The notes under the pieces are model-generated. The model was not told the origin of the DNA, searched no databases, and saw only the letters and a program-made list of their open reading frames with translations. Of a stretch of DNA of 64,000 nt, positions 50,673 through 63,624 are shown piece by piece. The stretch spans positions 62,001 to 126,000 of the forward strand of contig JAITNN010000006.1 of the NCBI GenBank assembly GCA_031290395.1. The letters run 5' to 3'. This DNA comes from Mycoplasmataceae bacterium (lineage in GTDB: Bacteria; Bacillota_I; Bacilli_A; Mycoplasmatales; Mycoplasmoidaceae). Each line of letters starts with the position of its first letter. Position 1 is the stretch's first letter. Position numbers and translations under genes: made by a program.

Positions 50673-52378
50673 TATGGTTGGGGTTGATTATGATTCTTAT
50701 TGAAGATTATAGTAGTTAGAACTAAAGGCTTCTTATTAAACTTCTTTTCAAACTGCTTATCTACGATCTTACGAATGGAAATTTTGATTTCTTTCATATC
50801 CAAAGCATTTTGTGTGATGGCCGTTGATAATAATGATGAGATTTGTTTATTACACTCTTCCACGATGATGTTGATGATTGGTTTATTTTCTTCAGTAATG
50901 TTTGTTACACCAACACTGTCATAATTAAAACGCTTAATAATCTTATCTTCTTTGCTATATAGTAAGCTTACTAACACCACACCATTGTCTTTCATTTGGT
51001 CACGTTCAAACATACTAGATGCACCCACATCAAGAACCCCTTGAGTACCGATGTATTGTTGTTCAAGATTGACAAATTTTGTTCTAGGTTCAAGAATTCC
51101 ATTATTTAAAGAGATACATTGACCATTTTCTAAAATAAGAATATTTTGTTTACTATATCCAGTTTGTAAAATGGCTTTTTGATATTCCACAAAATCCATA
51201 TATAGCCCCGACACGGGAATAATGTATTTAGGTTGAAGTGTTTCGACTAAATATTTATGATCCTCATTACTTGCAGATACAGGCAAAATGTTTTTTGGTA
51301 GTTTATAAATGTGTTGCACATCAGCACGAGCTACACCGTCAAAAACGTCGGCTTCACTACTTTCATACCCTGGGATGGTATTTTCTGCAAAAATGAATGT
51401 GTCTGTCTCTTTAAGGTGTAATTTTGGATCATCATCACTAACTATTTTATCTAATTTAGGGAAAAGCCGTTGTGGCGTTCCAGTAATAATAACAACAGCA
51501 TTATCAGCTGTATCTAAACTTTCATCACCAATTGTAATGGCCTTCCTAGCTAAGAAATAACCCTTGTCATTTAAAAATTTGAACAATTCTATAAAAGTAT
51601 TGGAATAAATATTGATAGGTCTATTTTTAGACATGGCTGCTTGTACTAAACCTAATACTTTATAAACATCATAGTCATAGCATGCTGCTAAGACTCTACC
51701 AGGAGCATCTAAAATAATGCTCTCAAAATATGAGGCAATGCGGTGATTAGGGTTAGTAAAACCTTTGGATCTGCCTGATAAGCCAACTCCAATGATTAAC
51801 ATTAAATTCTTGTGGTTAGTAATTTTATTAATCTCTGTAATTTCATCATCAAATGAATAGTTCTTATTAGATGATAGAATAAAGTCATCTATATAAATGA
51901 TGGATCCTTCTAGAGTACCAAAGATGAAGCCCAATGAACGAGGCATCGAGTTAGAAACTTTGAATGGTGTAATTTGACAAGCACCAATTCTCTCAGTTTT
52001 TAACGATTCCATGATACGAATGTTAAGCTTTAATGGATTTTGTCCATGCCTTGGTGCTCTTTTTTGGAAGTAAGTATTTAAAACAACTGCACCAATGCTT
52101 GAAGTATAAACAGGAATATTAGGAATAAATTGATAGAAGAATTCCAAACTACCAAACCTATCGTAGCTTGGTGTACCGATGAAGATACCCTTAATTGCCG
52201 GTTTGTTTTGATTAATCCAGATAAAGTCAGGAATAATCTTCTTTACCCCTAACGAAACACTAGGAGGAGTAATAATTCCACTATTAATAATGTAAATGTC
52301 CCCATTTACTGTTAATGCGTAGCAGTCTTTACCGCGTTCATCTAAACCACCTAATGCAAAAAATTCAATTTTAGCCAT
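50672..52378 (-). CDS. RNase J-like protein without active-site histidines
   Basis: Predicted 568 aa, RNase J length and order (beta-lactamase, beta-CASP, C-terminal domain). LGGLDERGKDCYALTV and IIPDFIWINQN match RNase J. Where THGHEDHIG is expected it has GTPSYDRFG, so all zinc-binding His of motif 2 are gone. The later HVSGHAS motif is PVSASNEDH and PVHGEY is PVSGLY. YIDDFIL keeps an Asp. It is probably catalytically dead and structural or regulatory, like an extreme RNase J2. First gene of the rnj-ftsK-like pair. Confidence 0.8.
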   Translation of the reverse strand: MAKIEFFALGGLDERGKDCYALTVNGDIYIINSGIITPPSVSLGVKKIIPDFIWINQNKPAIKGIFIGTPSYDRFGSLEFFYQFIPNIPVYTSSIGAVVLNTYFQKRAPRHGQNPLKLNIRIMESLKTERIGACQITPFKVSNSMPRSLGFIFGTLEGSIIYIDDFILSSNKNYSFDDEITEINKITNHKNLMLIIGVGLSGRSKGFTNPNHRIASYFESIILDAPGRVLAACYDYDVYKVLGLVQAAMSKNRPINIYSNTFIELFKFLNDKGYFLARKAITIGDESLDTADNAVVIITGTPQRLFPKLDKIVSDDDPKLHLKETDTFIFAENTIPGYESSEADVFDGVARADVQHIYKLPKNILPVSASNEDHKYLVETLQPKYIIPVSGLYMDFVEYQKAILQTGYSKQNILILENGQCISLNNGILEPRTKFVNLEQQYIGTQGVLDVGASSMFERDQMKDNGVVLVSLLYSKEDKIIKRFNYDSVGVTNITEENKPIINIIVEECNKQISSLLSTAITQNALDMKEIKISIRKIVDKQFEKKFNKKPLVLTTIIFNKNHNQPQP

Positions 52379-52507
52379 ATGTATATGTAATCCTTTTAAA
52401 TAATTGTGCTTGACATCATCAAGATATTTTGTTATTTTGTCTATCTATTATAGTAATTAATTAGAACCATGGTTGGTAAAATTAAAGAACTATATCCCTT
52501 GAGCTTA

Positions 52508-55204
52508 TTATTTAGCATAAGGTAAATGGTGGTCTTCTCTAAAACGTGAGGACAGCATAATAAAATTTAATAATTGAATGGCACTAGTTTCAACTTCTCG
52601 TCCTTCTAAATCACCGTTGTTATATGCGTCAATAATCGTTTGCTGTTGATCTGTATTCCAAGGGATGGGAATGGGAATTGCTCCTTCTGGTCCAGACCCA
52701 CCAGGCATATAAACATTAATACCAGAACGAATGCGATAAGCACTATTAGTTAAATCTGGATAATTTGGATCAATCCCACTATTCCACATATATCAATCGG
52801 TAATAATTAGACCAGTAAAATCCCATTGGTCTCTTAATAATAATGTACCAAGTTCAAAATTATAATAAGACGGTACTCCGTTAATGGAATTATAAGAAGT
52901 CATTACTGCTCATGGGTGTGCTTCAGCGATTGTTTTTTCAAAACCTTTTAAATATATTTCACGCAATGCTCTTTCGGAAACACGCGAGTCAGTTCAATAA
53001 CGATATGCCTCACGATTATTTACAGCTAAATGTTTTACAGCCGCTGAAATACCTTGTGATTGAATACCAGTGACCGCTGCCTTACCCATTTCACCAGTTA
53101 GATATGGATCTTCGGAATAGTATTCAAAATTACGACCATTACGAACATTGCGATGAATGTTCATCCCTGGTCCATTAACTTGGCTACTGCCAAGACGCTT
53201 GGCCTCTTTGCCAACGGTTGCATAAACATCATTAATAAGGTTAGTATTCCAAGTTGACGCTAAAGCTGTTCCGTCTGGTAAAAGCAAAGTTTGTTCGTCG
53301 CAACGTACACCAGAAGGTCCGTCAGTATTAGAAACAATTGGAATCCCAAATGTATCTTTTAATCTATCGGTAACACCACCAATTACAGCCGTGTTTCCTG
53401 GAATACCGCGAGAATCATCCATACCTTGACCAGCAACTGTTAAGAAGGCTAGATCATCAATCGTGAATTGCTTAATAAAATCTTGCATTTTATGATCTTT
53501 ATCCTTAGCGTTATATACATCAATTAATTTTATGCCGTGATCAACACCGTCAAATGGAATATCCGTTTCTAAATTAATATGATTTTGAATTAACGTTTTC
53601 ATGGCATCATTCGGTGAACCATCAGCGTTGTTGAGTGTACTATATGGTACTGGTGTTCCAATTGGTTGGTCACTTCCACCGCCTCATCTTTGAACAAAAG
53701 GATTATCTTCGTCACCAGATTCTGGTTCTTGTGGTGCTAATGTATCGACTGGATATGCCTTGACAATCTCAGTCGCTCTTTGTCGGTAAGTATTGTTAAT
53801 GTACGACCCATTCGTTACGGAGTTGCCAACAAAAAAACGATAATCTCCGGATTCTAATACTCAACTTGATTTTGTGATGCCATCATTTGGATCATCATTA
53901 AAAGAAGCACATTTTGTAAGGTCGAATGTCAATGTTAAATTTTGCGATTTTCCAGGTTTTAAATTTGCGGTCTTGGCGAAAGCTACAAGATTTTTTTTGG
54001 ATTTTGCTAAAACCCCTTGTGGTGGTGTCATGTAGACTTGCACAATCTCCTTACCCGAACATTTACCGGTATTAGTTACCTTTACTTTCAGTGTAATAAG
54101 TTTATTTTTTTCCGAATAAGATTGTGTGGCAATATCAAATGTAGTATAGCTTAAACCGTAACCAAAATCATATAGGGGGCGATTAATGGTCGCACCATTA
54201 ACGGTTTTATCAAAAGTTTCAAAATACCGATAACCAACATAAATATCTTCAACATAATTAACGTGACCAGGAATACTTAAAATGTCACCATCAATGGCGT
54301 CCTCATCTTCTTGGTGTGGATCGTCATAATAGTCTGCTGATGGGTAATCTGCATAGTTATTAGCGATGGTGTCAGGTAGTTTACCAGATGGATTCACTTT
54401 TCCAGAAAGCACATCTGCAATGGCGTTGCCACTCTCCATGCCACCCTCTCATGCTAATAAAATGCCATCAATTTTATTACCATAATTAGCTAGCCAACTA
54501 AAATCAACAATGTTAGAATAGTTTAATACTAAAATTACTTTTTCAAAATCAGCTGTAGTTACTGCGTCAATTAATGCTTTTTCATCATCATTAATTGAAA
54601 AATCACTACTAGTATCTTTTTCGGGGTTTCGGAAGTCGCCACCTGAAAAACCGACATCACCAATTACATCTTCACCTGCTGTTCGACCGATAACAACAAC
54701 GGCTGTATTTGATTTTTCCCTAGCTTCAGTAACAATATTGTTATCATTAATTACAATTGGAGCTTCTGGATATGAATGCTCATATTCGCTGAGAAAAGAT
54801 GGTGGGTTATCTGCACATCAATTTTCATAAATGCTTGCTAAGTCTTCATTAATTTTTAAATTGGAATTACGTAATCCTTGTAAAACGTTGACTGTGTATT
54901 TAGGAACAACAAGTCCACCACTACCACCGCCCATAAAATGATAGTCAATTTGTGTTCTACCAAAAATAGAAACGGTGTCATTTTGCGTCAATGGTAATTT
55001 TGATTGATTGTTGCGAAGCATCACAATGCTCTCATCAGCAGCCTGGCGAACCGGATCTGTTAATTTCCCCGAACCACAGCTCGTTATCAGAACAGATGAT
55101 AATAATATCGATTGTGAAATAGCAATAAGACTAATCAGTTTTGGTAATGTGTATTTTCTTTTGGTTATTGTAATATTATGTTTTAAATTATTTGGTCTAG
55201 GCAA
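52508..55204 (-). CDS. Circularly permuted GH3 glycosidase lipoprotein
   Basis: Predicted 898 aa. Signal peptide with lipobox ITSC near residue 43. Domains appear in permuted order: the GH3 C-terminal domain first (VVVIGRTAGEDVIGD, AWEGGMESGNAIADVL), an FnIII-like domain (LKVKVTNTGKCSGKEIVQVY), then the barrel (DDSRGIPGNTAVIGG, NTDGPSGVRC, NVRNGRNFEYYSEDP, and LIITDWYMW near residue 800 with the likely nucleophile Asp). Similar permutations occur in Firmicute beta-glucosidases. The start is TTG 55204, 12 nt after TATAAT; no ATG precedes the signal peptide. Confidence 0.82.
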
Positions 55205-55258
55205 GGAGTAATTATAAACTTTTTTGTGTTTTATATAACCCCCCTCCCAACGAACTAA

Positions 55259-56059
55259 TTAAAAAATACTTTCCAAAGCTTTTTTATAAATAGATTTAGA
55301 AATAATGTAATTGTCTTTTGACTGTAATGCAAATTTTTCTAACATTACACCTGAATTAATTTCAAGAATATAAAATTTATCTTTCACTCTTACAATATCA
55401 ATTGATGAGAAATTAATGTTAATAACATTAGATGCCATTCTTGCTAATTTAGTTAATTGGGTTGTTAATAGTTTGTCAACAACAATACTCGCATTGGCAC
55501 CGTGTTGTAAGTTATGTCTTCATTCGCCATTACATTTAATTTTTTCATAAATCAACATTGGTTTATTATTTAGCATAATAACTCGATATTCGTTTTTAAT
55601 ATTTTGATATGGGCTAATAGTTAAATAATCAAAACGATTAAAAATTTTATTAATAGCATCTTTTAATTGTGTTGGTGTTTCCACTAAAAAGACACAATCT
55701 CCGCCGGTGCCATTGTTTGGCTTGACTACAATTTTCCTATACTGCTGTAAGAGTTTATTAGCACGAGTTGTGATATTTTTTTCAATGGAATTAGGATTCT
55801 TGGGATTCATAAAGAAAAAGTGGGGTATAGCTGGACACTGATGTTTTGTTAAAACTTCATAAACACCAGATTTATCATCGCAAAGTCGTGAAGCTGCAGC
55901 ATTATTGTTTGGAAAGTTATAACCATAAATCAAGTACGACTTATTGTTTTTTTGTAATTCAATAATCCAACCATCACTATGAGTCATAATTTTAAAACTT
56001 AATATACTACCAAGTTCATTTAGTATCTTGATTAATGTTCTTTTGTTGTGTATTGACAT
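55259..56059 (-). CDS. ATP-grasp domain protein
   Basis: Predicted 266 aa. The ATP-grasp lobe has IVVKPNNGTGGDCVFLVE near residue 130, YRVIMLNNKPMLIYE and the metal-binding end IVRVKDKFYILEINSG near residue 237. These enzymes ligate carboxylates to amines or similar, or relate to YheCD; substrate unknown. ATG 56059 was chosen because the longer frame passes through the terminator of ald. In-frame TGA-Trp codons. Confidence 0.75.
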
Positions 56060-56081
56060 ACCGATGTGTAAGTTATATAAA

Positions 56082-56108
56082 AAAATAGTGTTTAACACAC
56101 TATTTTTG
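56082..56108 (-). terminator. Terminator of ald
   Basis: 8-bp stem AATAGTGT with ACACTATT, 5-nt loop, T- and A-runs on each side. Confidence 0.75.
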
Positions 56109-56124
56109 TTCATCAATTTTGAGA

Positions 56125-57279
56125 TTAAATAAATTTCTTAGCTTCTTCAAATTTAATTTTTCAAACGTCAGCTACTGGTTTGATTGTTAAATGACCAGCG
56201 ATCGTATTAATACCATCATAAATGCCTTGGTCTTTTAAAGCAGATTTCACACCATCTTTAGCAATTTTAATTGCATAAGGAGTGGTGGCAGTTACTAGGG
56301 CAATAGTGGAAGTTCTACTAGTAGCACCAGGCATATTGGCAACAGCGTAATGATTGACACCGTATTTAATAAATGTTGGTTTGTCATGAGTTGTGTAGTG
56401 AGTAATTGTCTCTACAGAACCACCTTGATCAATGGCCACATCAACAATAACGCTACCTGGTTTCATTTTCTTCACCATAGATTCTTTCACAACTTTAGGT
56501 GCTTTTGCTCCAGGAATTAATACAGTGGAAATCACAGCATCTACTTTAGAAATTCATTTTTCAATATTTTGTGGTGTCGATGCTTCTACCACATATTGAC
56601 TCTTGAATAATTTAGTTAAAGTTTTAATTGTTGGGTCTGCTTTTAATTGTACAATTCGTTTTGGGTTAGCTTCAAATTGAACAACGTTAGTTCCTAAACT
56701 AGCAGCAGTGGTTGCAGCGTTGTAGCCAACAACCCCGCCTCCAATAATCATAAATCAACCTTTTTCAGTTGTCGGTTTAGTTGGATCATTATCAGAAACA
56801 CCACCTGGAAGTAATCCCATACCACCGTGGTGACTTTCTAAATGAGTTGCTGCAACAATGGCTGCACGTCTACCAGCAACACGTGACATTGGTGCTAATA
56901 AAGGTAACATTCCGTTGTGACGGATGGTTTCGTAAGCAATACTTGTAACTTTGCTTTTAAGTAATGCTAATGTCAATGGTTTATTGTCGGCAATGTGAAT
57001 GTAAGTAAATAAAATTTGCCCTGGTTTAAAAAATTTATATTCAGTATCCAATGGTTCTTTTACTTTGACAATCATCGGTTGATTTCAAGCTTCTTTGGCA
57101 GTTGCTACAATTTTTGCACCAGCTTTAACATATTCAGCATCAGTAAAACCACTACCGATCCCTGCGCCTTTTTGTACAAACACTTTATTCTTTGCAGATG
57201 TAAGTGCCTTTACTGCTATTGGTGTTAAGCCAACACGGTTTTCATTATTTTTTATTTCTTTTGGTAATCCTATATTCAT
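56125..57279 (-). CDS. ald: Alanine dehydrogenase
   Basis: NAD-dependent interconversion of alanine with pyruvate and ammonia. The protein is 384 aa. [20 protein letters not shown] starts the AlaDH/PNT family. [11 protein letters not shown], then [33 protein letters not shown] and the Rossmann motif [15 protein letters not shown] near residue 178. [12 protein letters not shown] and VNMPGA-type [11 protein letters not shown] follow. TTACTCC... AGGAG precedes the ATG. TGA-Trp codons are used. Unusual in mollicutes. Confidence 0.94.
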
Positions 57280-57303
57280 ATTTACTCCTCTAGTAATATC
57301 TAT

Positions 57304-58008
57304 CTATATTTTAGTCTTGTTATGATGAATTAACAAGGTTTTCGGATAAATCGTGAAATGTCCATGTTTTGGCAGTTTATGGTTATAAAAAACTTCGCTA
57401 GTTTTATTAGTAGAAATTCAATAACCTTTGTGGCCTCTAACTTTATCATAATAGAGATTTAAGTTGTTCAATCTAGTGTCCACGATTTGAGCAAAGGCTT
57501 TTTTAGTCAGACATTTCATCTTATTATTTTCACCACTAATTTTTTTAACATAAAGATAAGGACTACACGCTCTCCCAATTGGTCGTTTCATATTGGCTCA
57601 ATCATTACGATTAAACTTGTTATCAATATATTGCTGAAAGTGGAATTTATTTTTATAGATAGTGTAATGACCTTCGTAAGCTTGTGGTGGAAACTTCATT
57701 ATTGATTTATCAATAATGTAAATGACCCCAGTTTGATGATTGATTAAATATCCAATATCGTCATTACGATACGTTTGGGTATTTTTACTTCATAATTCAA
57801 TATTTAAGTTTGGATATTTAGTTATTCAATCAATTATTGGTTGCCATATTAATGGATATTCTTTAGAGCGAAGATTGTGGTCAATTAGCAAACTAAGTTC
57901 AATATTATTAGGAAATCGTTTGTGAAACAAATAAAAAAGACTTTTAAAATACCTAATTTGCCAGAATTGATTCTTTCTTTGCTGATCACCACTGGAACCA
58001 TTTTTCAT
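57304..58008 (-). CDS. Unknown protein, 234 aa
   Basis: No family recognised. Mixed alpha/beta, rich in Tyr, Trp and Lys, without signal or membrane segments. Segments FPNNIELSLLIDHNLRSKEY, YLINHQTGVIYIIDKSIM and MKRPIGRACSPYLYVKK stand out. TATAAT at 58021-58016 puts the start 13 nt on at ATG 58008; the ATG at 58017 overlaps the -10 box. Several TGA-Trp codons. It is divergent from rpoD. Confidence 0.6.
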
Positions 58009-58064
58009 TAATTTCATTATATCAGTTAAGTCATTGATTTTTTTATCTTGTATTTATATAGACC

Positions 58065-59417
58065 ATGAAAAAACAGATATCGAAAACAGCGAAGAAAACA
58101 ACTCCTAAGAAAAAAGTAGCTGTAAAATCTAAAAAAACAGTTAAATCTAAACCAGCTAAGAGTAAAGCACCTAAAGTTGTAAAACTTGTAGTTAAACCAG
58201 CGGTAGCTACTCCAACTAGTAATGATTCCATCATTACTGATGCTCAAGAAATAAAAAATGCAAAACGTGATAAGGTAAAGATCTTAGAGGGCGGTGTTGC
58301 CAAGAAAGAAACATCTCAGTTTGAGCTTAACGAATTAGTAAATAAATTAATTTATAAAGCAAAACACCAAAAGCGTAACCGTAATGCATTGCAATTTAAA
58401 GAAATTCGTGCAATGTTTGATAGTTACAACTGAACTGGTCAATTGTATGAAGCTATTACAGACAAGTTATTAGAAGCCGGTGTTGAAGTCCTTGACGAAG
58501 AGAACTATGATGAATCCATTGAAGTTAACTCTATTAAGAGTAAGTTATCATCTTCAGATAAATTAACCGACAATGTTAAAGCATTATTAGGCGTTTTGGG
58601 TGAGTCAAAACTATTAACACATACCGAAGAAATTGAATTGGCTAAATTGCTTGTTGACCCTGATGCGGAGAATCGCAATTATGCACGGGACAAACTAGTT
58701 ATTGCCAACTTACGTTTGGTGGTTAAAAACGTAAGAATCTATTTGAATCGAGGATTAGACCTTGATGATTTATTCCAAGAAGGTTGTATGGGTCTAATGA
58801 AAGCGATTGAAAAGTTTGACTATAAATTAGGTAATAAATTTTCCACATATGCAACATGATGGATTCGTCAAGCTATTACTCGTTCAATCGCCGATCACTC
58901 GAAAACAATTCGTGTTCCAGTACACATGAACGAATTAATTAATCAAGTTATTAAAAAACAAACTGAACTTGAAAACGAATTAGGTCGTGCGCCCACAATT
59001 GATGAATTAACCGAAGGTTTAGGTGGTGCGTCTAGAGGATTTAGTCAAGGTAAAGTTAGTCAATTGAAAAAGATCGCTGTTAACCCAGCATCCATTGACA
59101 AACCAGTTGGTGATGAAAAGGATAATAACTTTGCCGATTTTGCCGTTGATGAAGTTAGCAAACGCCCAGACCAACATCTAGATGAAGATTTACTAACTGA
59201 TGAATTTGACTCTTTCTTAAAAAAGAATTTGACTGATCGTGAGCAAGATGTCATCCGTATGCGTTTTGGGATTTCACCTTACATTCAAGAATACACTTTA
59301 GATGAAATTGCCCAAAAATACGGCAATACTAGAGAACGTGTCAGACAAATTGAAGCAAAAGCTTTGAGAAAATTAAAACACCCAAGTAAAAGTAAAAAAT
59401 TCGAAAGTTTCATGTAA
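58065..59417 (+). CDS. rpoD: RNA polymerase primary sigma factor
   Basis: 450 aa. A Lys-rich, low-complexity N-terminal tail ([18 protein letters not shown]..., about 60 residues) replaces much of region 1.1. Region 1.2 [19 protein letters not shown]; region 2 [37 protein letters not shown] and [19 protein letters not shown]; region 3; region 4 [37 protein letters not shown]. It recognises the TTGACA/TATAAT promoters seen across the window. Confidence 0.96.
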
Positions 59418-59451
59418 TTTAACTACTGTTAAAGAAAATCAATTTACATTA

Positions 59452-59486
59452 TTTACTTACTTCAATTTATACTTTTTACTTATAAT
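59452..59486 (+). promoter_or_regulatory. Two-copy 23-bp-period repeat and promoter of ATPase 3
   Basis: TTTACTTA at 59452 and 59475, exactly 23 bp apart. The second overlaps TATAAT (59481-59486), which lies 12 nt before the ATG. Confidence 0.6.
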
Positions 59487-59492
59487 GGTATC

Positions 59493-60755
59493 ATGAAAAG
59501 TATATATACAATAAAAAGACACCTCGAATCTACTATAGAAACCATCAGCAAACAATTTAAATGTGTTATTGTTACTGGGCCTAGACAAATTGGCAAATCT
59601 ACCATTTTAAATGAAGTTCTGCCCAAAATTAAACATTTTAATTATGTTAAGTTAGATAACGACGAAATTGTTAATCATGCCAAAAATGATCCAAATGGGT
59701 TTTTAGATTCACATCCTGCCCCGTTATTTATTGACGAAGTACAAAAAGCACCGAGACTGTTTTCATATATTAAATCAATTGTTGATAGATCAGATGAACG
59801 TGGACAATTTGTGGTTACTGGTAGTGAATCTTTTGAATTAATGAAAGGTGTTGGTGATCATTTATCGACAAGAGCCGCAGTAATTAGTATGCAATCGTTA
59901 TCAATTTCAGAAATAAATGGCACTGAAAATTTTGTTTTTGATCCTAATTTCGCAAAATTTTTAAAACGTAAGCAGCCATCATTAACACAACTGCAAATTT
60001 TTGAAAAAATTATTAAAGGATCAATGCCAGACATAATAAATGGAAATATAACTAACAACAATGTATTTTACGAAGCATATGTAAAAAGCACAATTACTAA
60101 AGATATGAAGGAAGACTGAGTGGACATTAAAGATGCGTCAAAATTTACTAAATTTTTAAAAGTATTATCTGGTCAAGTGGGACAAATTATTAATGTGAAA
60201 ACTATAGCCCAATTGACTGGTATCTCTACACCAACATGCGAAACATGAATATATGGATTAATTGCCATGGGGATAATTTTCTTTGTTCACCCGTATTCTC
60301 CAAATGTGTTGACTAAAACTACTAGAAAACCAAAATTATATTTTTACGACACTGGTTTAGCTTGCTATTTAGCGGAATATTCTGATAGTTATACTTTAAT
60401 GAATAGCGAGTACGCAGGTCATATATTTGAATGTTATGTGATTAGTGAATTAAGCAAAAGTTATATTAATGCATCTAAAATGAAAACCCTTTATTATGCA
60501 AAGAAGCATGACTTAGCTAATGGGAGAATTAAAAAAGATTATGAAATAGATTTAATTATTGAAGGTCCTGGAGGAATAATCTACCCAATAGAAATTAAAA
60601 AGACATCAACTCCACAAACTTATCATTTTAACAATGCCAAAATTCTTATTGGTAATACTAAAAGTAAAATTGGCATCATGACATTGATTTGTACTGCACC
60701 ATCGGCCAGCACAATGGCTCCTAATAAATTAGTTTTACCAGTACATTGATTGTAA
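59493..60755 (+). CDS. AAA/DUF4143-type ATPase 3
   Basis: Predicted 420 aa, more distant than ATPases 1 and 2. Walker A GPRQIGKST near residue 28, PLFIDEVQKA near residue 79, FVVTGSES near 108, GSMPDII in the linker, VKTIAQLTGIS-type winged helix near 230, KLYFYDTGLACYL near 282, and C-terminal YEIDLIIEGPGG then YPIEIKKT (D-x(n)-E-x-K). TATAAT starts 12 nt before the ATG, so it is leaderless. Several TGA-Trp codons. It stands alone next to rpoD. Confidence 0.82.
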
Positions 60756-60778
60756 ATCAAATAAGAAATATAAATTAT

Positions 60779-61282
60779 TTAGGAATTTTTTAAGAATTTT
60801 TTCTTGTCTCATTTGTATTCTTCTAATTTAGTATTTTTATTTAAATATAGTGGATGCCTAGGGTGACCACCATTTGTTACTCCTAAACAATAAATTTTTC
60901 TATCTTTAAAAAATCGATTTAATATCTCTTTATTTCGATTGTATATTATGTCTTTAACACCCCATGCAGCAACTATAAGTCTGTGTTTTTCAATTGAATC
61001 TTTAATATGCTTATCATTCTTTGATCCAATTACTTCTACTTTTTTGAATACTTTTAAACATTCAAAATTGGATGCTATATGGGCGAATAGGTTAACGATT
61101 GACAAAGAACCAAAGCCTTCTTTTTTAGCAAATCCAACGCAACGTTTTAATGTTGGATCTTCATCTTTTTCATCGGCCACACTAGGATTGAGCATGATGA
61201 ATAAAACACTTTTCTTTTGTTTATTTCAAGATCTTGTTAATAGATATCTATATTTGCCATCTTTTATTGCAGTTTTAACCAT
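60779..61282 (-). CDS. DUF1643-like protein
   Basis: Predicted 167 aa. It has MLNPSVADEKDEDPTLKRC near residue 30, SIVNLFAHIASN, VAAWGV and CLGVTNGGHPRHPLYL, the conserved points of DUF1643. Biochemical role unknown; such proteins often occur in mobile or defence-rich regions. The longer start ATG 61282 is chosen because it restores KDGKYRYLLTRSW before the core. Lies convergent to ATPase 3. Confidence 0.8.
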
Positions 61283-61290
61283 TCTTGATA

Positions 61291-61707
61291 TTATTTCTTA
61301 GTTAACTTATTTAAATCTTCTAATTCTTTTTCTAATTTACGTTGGATGCCTTCGTAAAGTTTGACATTAGTAGTTGATTCTGCAGACTTAATGGCTTCTG
61401 CAATTTTTTGTTTACGAATTTCTAATACTGAATCATTAATCTTATTAGTGAAATCAAAAAAGTCTGTAATGATGTTAATAGATTTACCATCAGTTTCAAA
61501 GATGCCAGTATTAACTAATGCAGAGACACGGTTACCTTTAGAATCTTTAATTCAACAAAGTGAAGGTAATATAGACCCAATTACCGGTTGGTGATCAGCT
61601 AATACACCAATCACACCACTCGGGGTTCTTAGTTCAATTTGAATAATATCATCTTCAAAGAAGATACCAGCTGGAGTATTAACTTTTAATTTAAATAGTT
61701 TTGCCAT
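61291..61707 (-). CDS. atpC: F1-type ATP synthase epsilon subunit
   Basis: Predicted 138 aa. Beta-sandwich with LKVNTPAGIFFEDDIIQIEL then VIGVLADHQPVIGSILPS, and a C-terminal helical part with EIRKQKIAEAIKSAEST. AAGGAGATGACTC precedes the ATG, overlapping the end of the upstream membrane gene by 17 nt. It is the last gene of the atp cluster. Confidence 0.88.
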
Positions 61708-62191
61708 GAGTCATCTCCTTTGGTTTTTTATATTTCACATTAGCTACAATAAAACTAATAGTGCTAACAAGCGCTCAACCAGCTGTGCCAATAATAGAAA
61801 AAGTTACAAAACAATTTCGTAATAAAAAATCGTCATGTCATTTATCACCATAAACAAACTTGGAACTAAACATTTGTTGATAATTCCCACTAGAGTCTTC
61901 CAATGTAATGTACCTAGCTGTTGCGACAACAACACTATCTGGATATGTAGTGTATTGATCTCAGCATCTTTTCAAATCATCGACTTGAAGTGCTTTGGTG
62001 TTAGTATCACTGCTAAATTTAATGTTGGGATTGTTTTGCACGTCAGAGATGTAACCAGTTCATTGTTTATAGTTATAGGAGTGCGACTCATTTACAACAT
62101 TTATTGTGGCCATTAATAAAAAAGCTAAACCAACACCTACACCGCATGTTGCAAATGACAAACCAATATTTCATTTAGTCCTTTTGGTCAT
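61691..62191 (-). CDS. Two-helix membrane protein between atpD and atpC
   Basis: Predicted 166 aa; no family recognised. Helices near residues 11-28 and 133-155 frame an extracytoplasmic loop of about 100 residues (ESHSYNYKQWTGYISDV, CWDQYTTYPDSVVV). The start is 3 nt after the atpD stop and its end overlaps atpC. A gene here is not usual in bacterial atp operons, so it may modulate or anchor the synthase. Confidence 0.65.
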
Positions 62192-62193
62192 TA

Positions 62194-63624
<1,431 letters not shown>

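Noticed and set aside
50700-50924. Plus-strand open frames inside the rnj-like and ftsK-like genes.
   Set aside because: Antisense shadows; the minus-strand proteins have family motifs along the whole length.
55235-55245. C6 run between the GH3 and ATP-grasp genes as a phase-variable promoter.
   Set aside because: Only six C, and no promoter element is visible around it.
59493-60755. DUF4143 ATPases considered as transposases or integrases.
   Set aside because: No DDE or tyrosine-recombinase motifs; the Walker motifs and E-x-K domain indicate another family.
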